A DNA stretch of 64,000 nucleotides, taken from the NCBI GenBank assembly GCA_016710465.1, contig JADJVS010000016.1, positions 620,001 through 684,000 of the forward strand. Direction: 5' to 3'. The position numbers and the translations under genes were made by a program. A model generated the notes under the pieces. That model did not search any database. It was not told the origin of the DNA and was given only the letters and a program-made list of their open reading frames with translations. This DNA is from Sulfuritalea sp. (GTDB taxonomy: Bacteria; Pseudomonadota; Gammaproteobacteria; Burkholderiales; Rhodocyclaceae). Of the stretch, positions 34,412 to 47,100 are shown piece by piece (within the stretch, counting starts at the first letter, position 1; each line of letters begins with the position of its first letter).

Positions 34412-35160
34412 TCAGTCCGTAATCAGTTTGCCCTTGGTCAGCAAGTCCTGAATGATCTGCTGGTCGGTTGCGTTGGTGCCAAGACCCGCCGCAGCGTAAA
34501 GATCGACGCCGGTCAGAACCACGGTCTGGTCCTCAGCACCCGCGGCAAATCCGCCCGCGAATCCGCCGGTCGAACTGACATGGACCTTGGTATCGGCGCC
34601 ATCCTTCTCGAAATGCAGGAAGTTGGCCAAATTGCCCGTCCCGGTATTGTGGTTCTCGCCGGAAAGGAGGTCACGCAGATCCAGCACATCCCCGCCCGAC
34701 GCCTGCGCGGCGACATTGAAGTCGGTAACGGTATCCACTGCAGGCGTACCGCGCTCGCCCGGATCCGCGAGAGTCCACTCGAAGGTATCCGACAGCAGGC
34801 CGCCCGTCAGCGTGTCATTGCCGGCGCCGCCGGCCAGGGTATCCTCACCGTCGCCACCGGTCAGGCTGTCATTGTCGGCACCGCCTTCCAGCCGGTCATC
34901 GCCCGCCCCGCCTGTCAGCGTATCGATGCCGGCATCGCCGCGCATGATATCGCTGCCGGTGCCACCGATCAGACTGTCGTCACCTGTTCCGCCGGACAGT
35001 ACGTCGTCATCGGCGCCGCCATCCAGCGTATCGTTGCCGGCACCGCCCTGCAGCAGATCGCCGCCCGTGCCACCGTTCAGCACGTCGTTCCCCGCCAGGC
35101 CGGCAATGTTGTCGTTGGCGTTGGTGCCGGTGATGGTGTCGTTCGCCGCGTCCGTTCCCG
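34412..35160 (-). other. RTX repeats and type I secretion signal of the adhesin
   Basis: About nine GGxGxDxLx nonapeptides (34790-35160) such as GGAGNDTLDGG and GGTGDDSLIGG, binding Ca outside the cell. They are followed by DTFEWTLADPGERGTPAVDT, then DGADTKVHVSSTGG, QTVVLTGVDLYAA and a hydrophobic C-terminal end (34412-34785). This is the C-terminal target domain of LapA-like type I substrates. Confidence 0.88.
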
Positions 35161-38100
35161 CCATGTGGTTGGTATGGATGGTGAGCCGCAACGAGGCGGA
35201 TGAACTGTCACCGTCGGTATCCGTGATCGTGTACTGGATTTCCTCGACCGGGATCGGCGGCGCCGCCGTATCCAGCGCAACGGTATCGAAGGTGACAGCC
35301 TTAATGCGGGCTCTCGGCGAGGCATAGTAGGTATCGTCGCCCACCAGAACGGTAACCCGACCGATGTTGCTGTATCCCTGGGGCATGGTGTACCAACTGG
35401 TCGTTTCCGTGGCGCCGATTGAGTACTGTCCAAGCTCATGTCCGTCGATGGCGTAGAACGTGAAAGTCAGAGGAATCAGGTTGCCGCTGTCGGGATCATC
35501 TGCATACACCTGGAACTGCAGGCCCTCGACCCCCTGTGCATAGGTGGCGCGATCGAAATCGATCACCAGGGTTTCCAGGTTGTCCATACGGGTACTGCTG
35601 TTGCCGTTGATGCCGGCACCATTCGTGCCGTCGTAACTTACCGTCGCCGAGCCCACCACCGTGCTTGTGCGGGATATGCCCTGCAAGGTGATGCCGCTGC
35701 CCGACGGGTTCGAAGTGAATTGCACTGTCTGCGTCGCCGTCGACTCGACCGGTACCTGAACCGTCGGTGGCGTGTACTTGTAGTAGCCGTCGCGCTCGAA
35801 AATCAACTGGCTGCCATCGCTGGCATGGGTCCAAGTAAGCTTGCCGCCGCTGGTGACCGTATAGCTGCCGCCAAATGCCGTGCCGCTGTTGGCAACCAGA
35901 AGATTGAATGTCGTTCCTCGGAAATCGACGGAACTGACCTGCGCGCCGTCGACCAGATGATCGACACCGGAACCCTGGGGTGTGAAATCGGTCAATTGAC
36001 CGCCGATGGCCACCCCGCCGTCGGTGCTAACCCCGGTAAGCACGTTGCCGTCGAAGAAAGTTGCCAGCGCCGTCAGGGTGTCCGAATCATTGCCGGCGTA
36101 GGGCTTGCCATCAACAATGGAAATGGTCTGAGTAGCCGAGGCCGTATCGCCGTCATTGTCGCGGGCCACGAAAGTCAGGTCGAAGCTGGTTCCCTCGACC
36201 GCGCCGGTACCGGTGAATAAGGTGTAGTCACCGGTTGCGAAGTTGAATACCAGATCCCCGTTCATGAATCCGCGGGAAGCGCCGAGCTGCACGGTGTTTC
36301 CGGTGAGCGGGAAGCCGGTAAGCCAGGCTCCGGCATCATGGCTGATTGAACCCGAGCCGGCAGGGTTGTAGGTAAAGGTGACGAGTTGCGGTGCCGCCGC
36401 ACCCGCCCCGTCGCTGTCGAGCATCAGCGCCATGGACTGGATATAGCCGCCATCGGCGCCGAAGGTCACGCTTTGCGCGCCATTGGCCGCCACGACGTTG
36501 CCGCCAAAGCCGGTCGGCACGGTGGCCAGAAGTTCCTCGTCGAGCTTGTTGATGTCGGGTACCTGAATTGCCGTATCGCGCGTGCCGTCACTGTTCGCGT
36601 CGACGTTGTGAATGCCATTCATGTGGGTCAGGTTGGTAATACCCGTGCCCACGGCAACCCCGAATGACTTGATGTTATTGGCAGCGGTATAGGTATCGTA
36701 ACCTGTCACCCCGACCGGGTTGGCTGTATTGCCGTCGGTGGGATTTCCGTCCGAAAGGAAGTAGACAATGTTCTGCCGGCTCGAATCCGGCGAGGCCCCC
36801 ATCGCGGACTTGGTCTTGTTCAGTGCATCTTCGTAGTCGGTTCCACCGTTGGCGGTCAGGCCATTGATCGCCGTCAATACGGCGGCCTTGCTGGAATACC
36901 AGTTGTTGCTGTTGAGGATGTCCGCCACATCGTCGAACTGCACGATCTTGAATTGGACATCGGGCGATTGGGTGTAGTACTCCTCGACCAGGGCCGCCAG
37001 GGCCGTTTTCGCCATCGCCATGCGGGTAGTGATGGTGACCGTGCCGTCGGCGGCGATCGAACGCACATCGTCCAGCATGCTGCCCGAGATATCGACTGTC
37101 AAAACGATGGAGAACTTCGGCACGCTGGATTCGGCAACGTCGACGGTGATGTTGGTCGCCGTTGGCGCGTCGTCCATGATCGTGAGCTTCAACGCCGAGT
37201 CGGCCGCATTGGCATCGTAGTTGAAGGTCTCGGTCAGGCTGGCGTTGTCGGCGGGGGCGGTGTTGCTGGCCGCCGCATTGAGTGTGTAGGTGAAGTCGCC
37301 GGCGCCAGTACCGGTGATATCCACCACCAGTTCACCACGCGCGGTGGTAACGCCGATATAGCCCGTGCGGGAGTCGGTATCTGACCCGCTTCCATCCGTC
37401 ACCCAGGCGCCGCCATTGAAGTTTAGCCGGCTGATGCTGGTGTTGGCGCCGCCGTCGTTGGTGAACAGGTTGCCGCTTGCCACGGCCGTGCCGCCGCCGT
37501 TGCCGGCGGGAAGCGCGGATTCGTACACCGTCGCCAGATCGGTACCGGCCGCCAGGACATTCATGGTGACCGTGGCAGTCGCCGTTTGTCCCTGGTCATC
37601 CCGGATCGTGTAGGTGAAGGTCGGCGTCCCAGCGGCGCCGGTTGGCGTATAGGTCAGCGTGCCGTCGCCGTTGTCCACCAGGGTTCCGGTGGTAGGCGCG
37701 GTAAAGGAATAGAAGACCGCGTTGTCCGGCAGGCTGTCGTTGGCCAGCAATGTCGCCTTGCTGATGATGATCGGCGTGCTGACGACCGCGTTGAAGCTCT
37801 CATTGACGGCAACGGGTGTACCGTCATCGACCGCCGTGACCGTGACCGTCGCCGTCGCCGGCGTCGGATCGACGCCGCCCTGGTTATCAACAGCGGTGTA
37901 GGTGAAGTTGGTCGTCCCGTTCCAGTTGGCCAGCGGCTTGAAGTACAGCGTTGCCGTATAGGGCCCGCTGCCTGTTGCCGCAATCGCGGTGCCGATGGGG
38001 GCGAGAAGCGTCATGGCCGCATCCAGGTACAGCGCGCCATTGCTCGGCAGGGTCGTTAGCTGGAAGCTCGCCACCGACCCGTCGGCATCCGTCGCGCTCA

Positions 38101-41100
38101 GTACGACCGAGATCGCCGAATCTTCCGCCCCACTGCCAGAGACATCCGCGGCAACCGGTGGCGTATTGGCCCCCACCATATTGATGGTGGTCGTCGCCAC
38201 ATTGCTGTCACTAGTGCCGTCATTGACCTTGACCGTGATGTTGCGCGCCGTCAGGTCGGTACTGGTCGTGTCGAAGGTCACCGCACGAATCGCGGCCTGG
38301 TAGTCGGTGTAGAAAGCGGCGCCGGAAAGCGTGACGACGTTGGCGGCGATGGTCGCCGTTATCCCCGACGGCAACGTGCCGACCGAGAACACGTCCCCCG
38401 CCTTCATGTTGGTCAGGGTGATGGTGGCGCTGACGATGTTGGTGCTGTCAACATCCGTGACGGAGACGTCCGTATCCCCGATCGCCACCGCCGTTCCCGT
38501 GACCGTGCTGAAGAAGGTGTTGTAGCCGGTGCCCGTGACGGTGTTGTTGTTGGCGTCGAGATCCAGCACCGGTGCCTCGTTGGCCTGCACCACGTTGATC
38601 GTCGCCGTCGCTACCGCCGGCGCATTGGTACCGTCGGTGGCGGAAACAACAATCGTGCGCGGCGTCGTATCTGGCGAATCGACCGTGTTGTTGAAGGTGA
38701 TCGCCGCAATCGCCAGCTTGTAGTTCGCCGGCGTGTCACTGCCCGAAAGCACGATCACGTTGCCGGAAACCGTCGCCGTAATGCCGGGAGGCAGGCTGCC
38801 CACCGCAAGCACGTCGCCGCTCTTCGGATTGGTCAGGGTCACGGTAACGCTGGTGAGGTTGCTGTCCGAATCGGTCAGGGTCAAGTCGCTGTCGGCAATC
38901 GAGACGGCGCTGCCGTTCTCGTTGAACGTTCCGAGATAGTTGGATCCGGACGCGGTGCTGTTGTTGCCGTCGAGATCGAGCACCGGCCCCGGCGAATCGG
39001 TAACCGTTACCGTTGTGGTCGCCGCCGCGGAAGTCGCCACGCCATCCGTCACGGTCACGGTGATCGTGCGCGGCGTGGTATTGGGGCTGGTGGAGGTATT
39101 GCTGAAGCTCACGGCACGAATCGCCGTCTGGTAGTCGGCCAAACTGGCAGCCCCGGAGAGCGTCACCACGTTGCCGACCAGGCTGGCCGTGATTCCGCCC
39201 GGCAGCGTTCCCCAGGACAGCACGTCGTTGGCCTGCGCATTGGTCAGGGTAATCGTCGCGCCGGTCAGGCTGCTGCTATCGACATCGGTGATGCTGATGT
39301 CGGTATCGGCGATCGCCACGGCTGTGGCGCCTTCGTTGTAGGTTGTGGCGTAGCCCGTACCGCCCGCGCTCGCGTCGAGGTCGAGCACGGGGGCGTCGGC
39401 CACGGGAGTGACATTGATCGTTGTGGTAGCCGTATTGCTTGCCCTGGTGGGACCCACTGCTCCATCGTAGACTACAACCGTCACGACGCGCGGCGTCGTA
39501 TCAGGATTCTCGGAACTGTTGCTGAAGGTGACCGCCGCGATGGCAGTCTGATAGCTCGCTTTCGGCGCGCTTCCCGTCAGGGTCACCACGTTGCCTGCAA
39601 TGCTTGCAGTGATTCCGCTCGGCATGCTTCCCCAGCTCAGGATATCACCTGCCTGCGCATTGGTCAGCGTGATGACGGCGTTGTTGAGATTGGTAGAATT
39701 GCTGTCGGTTATCAGGATGTCTGCATCCGAAACTGATACCGCTGCACCGTTCTCGGAAAACGTAGTCTGGTAGTTGGCGACGGTTGCGCCGCTGCTGTTG
39801 TCTGCATCAAGATCAATGACGGGCCTGGCACCCGAACCAAGGATCGTGATGGAGGCTGATGCAGTATTGCTATCCACCGTACCATCATTGACCTTGACAT
39901 TGATCGTGCGCTGCCCGGTAGTGGTCGCACCGGTGTCAAACGTCACCGTCCGGATAGCGGTCTGGTAATCGGCGAGACTGGCCGACCCGGTCAACGTAAG
40001 CGTAAAGGTCCCGGCGTTCCAGGTCGCGGTGATTCCGCCCGGCAAGCTGCCTTGCGCCAGGACGTCCGATCCCTGGCGATTGGTGGCGGCGATGCTGATG
40101 GTGGCGCTTTCGATATTCGTGTCATCGACATCGGTGATGCTGAGGTCGACGTCGCCAATCGTGATGGCGTTGCCCGTGTCCAGGTTAAAGGCCGTGGCGA
40201 AACCGGTTCCCGAGGCACTGGCATCGAGATCCAGTACCGGCGCGTCGTTGATGTTGTTGACCGTGATATTGGCAGTCGCGGTTTCCGTGACGCCGCCGCT
40301 GCTGACGGTGTAGGTGAAGCTGGTTGCGCCGCTGTAGTCTGTCGCCGGTGTGAAGGTGAATTGCGTACCCGCGCCATTCAGAGTCACCGTGCCGTTGGCT
40401 ACCGTCACCGCCGGCCCGCCGGCGGTAATCGCCAGCCCGTTGACCTCCGTAATCGTCCGGCCCCCGTTTTCGAACGTATCGTTGCCCAGGGCGCTGATCA
40501 CCACCGCAACGCCTTCGTTGGTGGATACGCTGTCGTTGGCTATATCGGCGACGGCGCTGACAGTCACCGCTACCGTGTCGACATCGGTCAAGGATCCGTC
40601 GGTACTCGTCACCGTCAGCGTCGCCGCGCCGTTGTAATCCGCCGTCGGCGTATATGTCAGGCCATTCAATGCACCGGTAATCGCCGCAGCCGTGCCGCTG
40701 ATGGTGACCGTGCCAGTACCGTTGTTGGTTATCGTCGCGCCGGCAAACGCTACAGCCGTCAAGGTGCCATTGCCGATACTGACCGTTGTGGTAAGCGTTC
40801 CGGCGGAATCAACGTCCGTCACCGTGATGGCGTTGCCATTGGCCGCGCTGAACACCTTGTTGGTGTCCTCGGTTGCCGCCTGCGGGCCCGGCAAGCTGTT
40901 GGTCGGAGCATCATTGACGGGGGTCAGGGTGAGATTCACTGTTGCCGTCTCGGTTGCGCCGCCGCTGGTGACGGTATACGTAAAGCTCGTGGCCCCGTTG
41001 AAGTTGCTCGTCGGCACGAAATCCAGCGTGCCATCGGGCTTCAGCGTGACGCTGCCGTTGGCCACCGCCACACTTCCATTTACCGCAATGGCCGATCCAT

Positions 41101-44100
41101 TGATGTGCGTGATCGCATGTCCGGCATTCTCGAAGCTGTCATTGGCATTGACATTGATGTTGACCGTCGCGTCCTCGGCCATCGATACGATGTCGTCCGC
41201 CGCGTCGGCAACCGCGCTGACATTGACGGTGATGTTGTCGCTGTCGCTCTGCGTCCCATCCGAGGTAAGCACGTTCAACGTTGCCGCGCCGTTGTAATCC
41301 GCTGTCGGCGTATAGATCAGGCCGTTCAGCGCACCATTGATGGCCGCGGCCGTTCCGCTGATGGTGACGGTACCTGTGCCGTTGTTGGTGATCGTGGCGC
41401 CGACAAAGACGCTGGCGGTCAATGTTCCGTTGCCGATGCTGATCGTGGTCGTCAGCGTGCCGCCGTCCACATCAGACACTGTGATCGCGTTGCCGTTGGC
41501 GCTGCTGAACACTTTGGTTGTGTCCTCGGTGCTTGACTGCGCGCCCGGAACGCTATTTACCGGCGCACTCTCGTTATCTGCGACGGTGGTGGTGATATTG
41601 CCGCCGCTACCCAATGCGGCCAACTGAAGATTTTCGAAGTTGCCGCCGCTGGCACCAGCCAAAGTGATCGTGAAATTTTCCGTGCCTTCGTAGAACGCGT
41701 CGTTATTGGCGGAAACACTGAAGTTGCCGCTGCTGGCTCCGGAAGCAATCGTCACCGTCGTCGTGCCGGTGATGTCAGTGCCGTTTGCAGCCGTTCCGCT
41801 GTAGGTCAAGCTTACGGTTACGTCACTTTGGGCTGCACTGCTAAGGCTGACCGTATAGCTTGCCGAACTTCCTTCAGTCACACTTGCAGCGCCGCTGAGG
41901 CTCACCGTGGTGGCGTCGGTGGTGTCGCTGATGCTGGTCGTCGCCGCCACCGTGGAGGCCGCGAGGCTCTCGAAGTTGCCGCCCGTGGCGCCGGTGATGC
42001 TGCGGCTCACCGTGCTGCTGTCCAGATACACGTCCTCGTCGGGCGCGGCGACGCTCACCGTGCCGCTGGTGCTGCCGCTGGCGATGGTGATGACGCTGCC
42101 GCCGGTGATGGTCACCAGCACGTCGCCGTGCGCCGTGGCGCCCAGGCTCGCGGTGTAGGTGATGTTGCCGCCCTCGGCGATCGTCGGGTCGGCCGTCAGG
42201 CTCACCGTGGTGGTGCCGATGGTGTCGGTGATGCTGGTGCTCGCCGCCACCGTCGAGGCCGCCAGGCTCTCGAAGTTGCCGCCCGTGGCGCCGGTGATGC
42301 TGCGGCTCACCGTGCTGCTGTCCAGATACACGTCCTCGTCGGGCGCGGCGACGCTCACCGTGCCGCTGGTGCTGCCGCTGGCGATGGTGATGACGCTGCC
42401 GCCGGTGATGGTCACCAGCACGTCGCCGTGCGCCGTGGCGCCCAGGCTCGCGGTGTAGGTGATGTTGCCGCCCTCGGCGATCGTCGGGTCGGCCGTCAGG
42501 CTCACCGTGGTGGTGCCGATGGTGTCGGTGATGCTGGTGCTCGCCGCCACCGTCGAGGCCGCCAGGCTCTCGAAGTTGCCGCCCGTGGCGCCGGTGATGC
42601 TGCGGCTCACCGTGCTGCTGTCCAGATACACGTCCTCGTCGGGCGCGGCGACGCTCACCGTGCCGCTGGTGCTGCCGCTGGCGATGGTGATGACGCTGCC
42701 GCCGGTGATGGTCACCAGCACGTCGCCGTGCGCCGTGGCGCCCAGGCTCGCGGTGTAGGTGATGTTGCCGCCCTCGGCGATCGTCGGGTCGGCCGTCAGG
42801 CTCACCGTGGTGGTGCCGATGGTGTCGGTGATGCTGGTGGTCGCCGCCACCGTCGAGGCCGCCAGGCTCTCGAAGTTGCCGCCCGTGGCGCCGGTGATGC
42901 TGCGGCTCACCGTGCTGCTGTCCAGATACACGTCCTCGTCGGGCGCGGCGACGCTCACCGTGCCGCTGGTGCTGCCGCTGGCGATGGTGATGACGCTGCC
43001 GCCGGTGATGGTCACCAGCACGTCGCCGTGCGCCGTGGCGCCCAGGCTCGCGGTGTAGGTGATGTTGCCGCCCTCGGCGATCGTCGGGTCGGCCGTCAGG
43101 CTCACCGTGGTGGTGCCGATGGTGTCGGTGATGCTGGTGCTCGCCGCCACCGTCGAGGCCGCCAGGCTCTCGAAGTTGCCGCCCGTGGCGCCGGTGATGC
43201 TGCGGCTCACCGTGCTGCTGTCCAGATACACGTCCTCGTCGGGCGCGGCGACGCTCACCGTGCCGCTGGTGCTGCCGCTGGCGATGGTGATGACGCTGCC
43301 GCCGGTGATGGTCACCAGCACGTCGCCGTGCGCCGTGGCGCCCAGGCTCGCGGTGTAGGTGATGTTGCCGCCCTCGGCGATCGTCGGGTCGGCCGTCAGG
43401 CTCACCGTGGTGGTGCCGATGGTGTCGGTGATGCTGGTGCTCGCCGCCACCGTCGAGGCCGCCAGGCTCTCGAAGTTGCCGCCCGTGGCGCCGGTGATGC
43501 TGCGGCTCACCGTGCTGCTGTCCAGATACACGTCCTCGTCGGGCGCGGCGACGCTCACCGTGCCGCTGGTGCTGCCGCTGGCGATGGTGATGACGCTGCC
43601 GCCGGTGATGGTCACCAGCACGTCGCCGTGCGCCGTGGCGCCCAGGCTCGCGGTGTAGGTGATGTTGCCGCCCTCGGCGATCGTCGGGTCGGCCGTCAGG
43701 CTCACCGTGGTGGTGCCGATGGTGTCGGTGATGCTGGTGCTCGCCGCCACCGTCGAGGCCGCCAGGCTCTCGAAGTTGCCGCCCGTGGCGCCGGTGATGC
43801 TGCGGCTCACCGTGCTGCTGTCCAGATACACGTCCTCGTCGGGCGCGGCGACGCTCACCGTGCCGCTGGTGCTGCCGCTGGCGATGGTGATGACGCTGCC
43901 GCCGGTGATGGTCACCAGCACGTCGCCGTGCGCCGTGGCGCCCAGGCTCGCGGTGTAGGTGATGTTGCCGCCCTCGGCGATCGTCGGGTCGGCCGTCAGG
44001 CTCACCGTGGTGGTGCCGATGGTGTCGGTGATGCTGGTGCTCGCCGCCACCGTCGAGGCCGCCAGGCTCTCGAAGTTGCCGCCCGTGGCGCCGGTGATGC

Positions 44101-47100
44101 TGCGGCTCACCGTGCTGCTGTCCAGATACACGTCCTCGTCGGGCGCGGCGACGCTCACCGTGCCGCTGGTGCTGCCGCTGGCGATGGTGATGACGCTGCC
44201 GCCGGTGATGGTCACCAGCACGTCGCCGTGCGCCGTGGCGCCCAGGCTCGCGGTGTAGGTGATGTTGCCGCCCTCGGCGATCGTCGGGTCGGCCGTCAGG
44301 CTCACCGTGGTGGTGCCGATGGTGTCGGTGATGCTGGTGCTCGCCGCCACCGTCGAGGCCGCCAGGCTCTCGAAGTTGCCGCCCGTGGCGCCGGTGATGC
44401 TGCGGCTCACCGTGCTGCTGTCCAGATACACGTCCTCGTCGGGCGCGGCGACGCTCACCGTGCCGCTGGTGCTGCCGCTGGCGATGGTGATGACGCTGCC
44501 GCCGGTGATGGTCACCAGCACGTCGCCGTGCGCCGTGGCGCCCAGGCTCGCGGTGTAGGTGATGTTGCCGCCCTCGGCGATCGTCGGGTCGGCCGTCAGG
44601 CTCACCGTGGTGGTGCCGATGGTGTCGGTGATGCTGGTGCTCGCCGCCACCGTCGAGGCCGCCAGGCTCTCGAAGTTGCCGCCCGTGGCGCCGGTGATGC
44701 TGCGGCTCACCGTGCTGCTGTCCAGATACACGTCCTCGTCGGGCGCGGCGACGCTCACCGTGCCGCTGGTGCTGCCGCTGGCGATGGTGATGACGCTGCC
44801 GCCGGTGATGGTCACCAGCACGTCGCCGTGCGCCGTGGCGCCCAGGCTCGCGGTGTAGGTGATGTTGCCGCCCTCGGCGATCGTCGGGTCGGCCGTCAGG
44901 CTCACCGTGGTGGTGCCGATGGTGTCGGTGATGCTGGTGCTCGCCGCCACCGTCGAGGCCGCCAGGCTCTCGAAGTTGCCGCCCGTGGCGCCGGTGATGC
45001 TGCGGCTCACCGTGCTGCTGTCCAGATACACGTCCTCGTCGGGCGCGGCGACGCTCACCGTGCCGCTGGTGCTGCCGCTGGCGATGGTGATGACGCTGCC
45101 GCCGGTGATGGTCACCAGCACGTCGCCGTGCGCCGTGGCGCCCAGGCTCGCGGTGTAGGTGATGTTGCCGCCCTCGGCGATCGTCGGGTCGGCCGTCAGG
45201 CTCACCGTGGTGGTGCCGATGGTGTCGGTGATGCTGGTGCTCGCCGCCACCGTCGAGGCCGCCAGGCTCTCGAAGTTGCCGCCCGTGGCGCCGGTGATGC
45301 TGCGGCTCACCGTGCTGCTGTCCAGATACACGTCCTCGTCGGGCGCGGCGACGCTCACCGTGCCGCTGGTGCTGCCGCTGGCGATGGTGATGACGCTGCC
45401 GCCGGTGATGGTCACCAGCACGTCGCCGTGCGCCGTGGCGCCCAGGCTCGCGGTGTAGGTGATGTTGCCGCCCTCGGCGATCGTCGGGTCGGCCGTCAGG
45501 CTCACCGTGGTGGTGCCGATGGTGTCGGTGATGCTGGTGCTCGCCGCCACCGTCGAGGCCGCCAGGCTCTCGAAGTTGCCGCCCGTGGCGCCGGTGATGC
45601 TGCGGCTCACCGTGCTGCTGTCCAGATACACGTCCTCGTCGGGCGCGGCGACGCTCACCGTGCCGCTGGTGCTGCCGCTGGCGATGGTGATGACGCTGCC
45701 GCCGGTGATGGTCACCAGCACGTCGCCGTGCGCCGTGGCGCCCAGGCTCGCGGTGTAGGTGATGTTGCCGCCCTCGGCGATCGTCGGGTCGGCCGTCAGG
45801 CTCACCGTGGTGGTGCCGATGGTGTCGGTGATGCTGGTGCTCGCCGCCACCGTCGAGGCCGCCAGGCTCTCGAAGTTGCCGCCCGTGGCGCCGGTGATGC
45901 TGCGGCTCACCGTGCTGCTGTCCAGATACACGTCCTCGTCGGGCGCGGCGACGCTCACCGTGCCGCTGGTGCTGCCGCTGGCGATGGTGATGACGCTGCC
46001 GCCGGTGATGGTCACCAGCACGTCGCCGTGCGCCGTGGCGCCCAGGCTCGCGGTGTAGGTGATGTTGCCGCCCTCGGCGATCGTCGGGTCGGCCGTCAGG
46101 CTCACCGTGGTGGTGCCGATGGTGTCGGTGATGCTGGTGCTCGCCGCCACCGTCGAGGCCGCCAGGCTCTCGAAGTTGCCGCCCGTGGCGCCGGTGATGC
46201 TGCGGCTCACCGTGCTGCTGTCCAGATACACGTCCTCGTCGGGCGCGGCGACGCTCACCGTGCCGCTGGTGCTGCCGCTGGCGATGGTGATGACGCTGCC
46301 GCCGGTGATGGTCACCAGCACGTCGCCGTGCGCCGTGGCGCCCAGGCTCGCGGTGTAGGTGATGTTGCCGCCCTCGGCGATCGTCGGGTCGGCCGTCAGG
46401 CTCACCGTGGTGGTGCCGATGGTGTCGGTGATGCTGGTGCTCGCCGCCACCGTCGAGGCCGCCAGGCTCTCGAAGTTGCCGCCCGTGGCGCCGGTGATGC
46501 TGCGGCTCACCGTGCTGCTGTCCAGATACACGTCCTCGTCGGGCGCGGCGACGCTCACCGTGCCGCTGGTGCTGCCGCTGGCGATGGTGATGACGCTGCC
46601 GCCGGTGATGGTCACCAGCACGTCGCCGTGCGCCGTGGCGCCCAGGCTCGCGGTGTAGGTGATGTTGCCGCCCTCGGCGATCGTCGGGTCGGCCGTCAGG
46701 CTCACCGTGGTGGTGCCGATGGTGTCGGTGATGCTGGTGCTCGCCGCCACCGTCGAGGCCGCCAGGCTCTCGAAGTTGCCGCCCGTGGCGCCGGTGATGC
46801 TGCGGCTCACCGTGCTGCTGTCCAGATACACGTCCTCGTCGGGCGCGGCGACGCTCACCGTGCCGCTGGTGCTGCCGCTGGCGATGGTGATGACGCTGCC
46901 GCCGGTGATGGTCACCAGCACGTCGCCGTGCGCCGTGGCGCCCAGGCTCGCGGTGTAGGTGATGTTGCCGCCCTCGGCGATCGTCGGGTCGGCCGTCAGG
47001 CTCACCGTGGTGGTGCCGATGGTGTCGGTGATGCTGGTGCTCGCCGCCACCGTCGAGGCCGCCAGGCTCTCGAAGTTGCCGCCCGTGGCGCCGGTGATGC

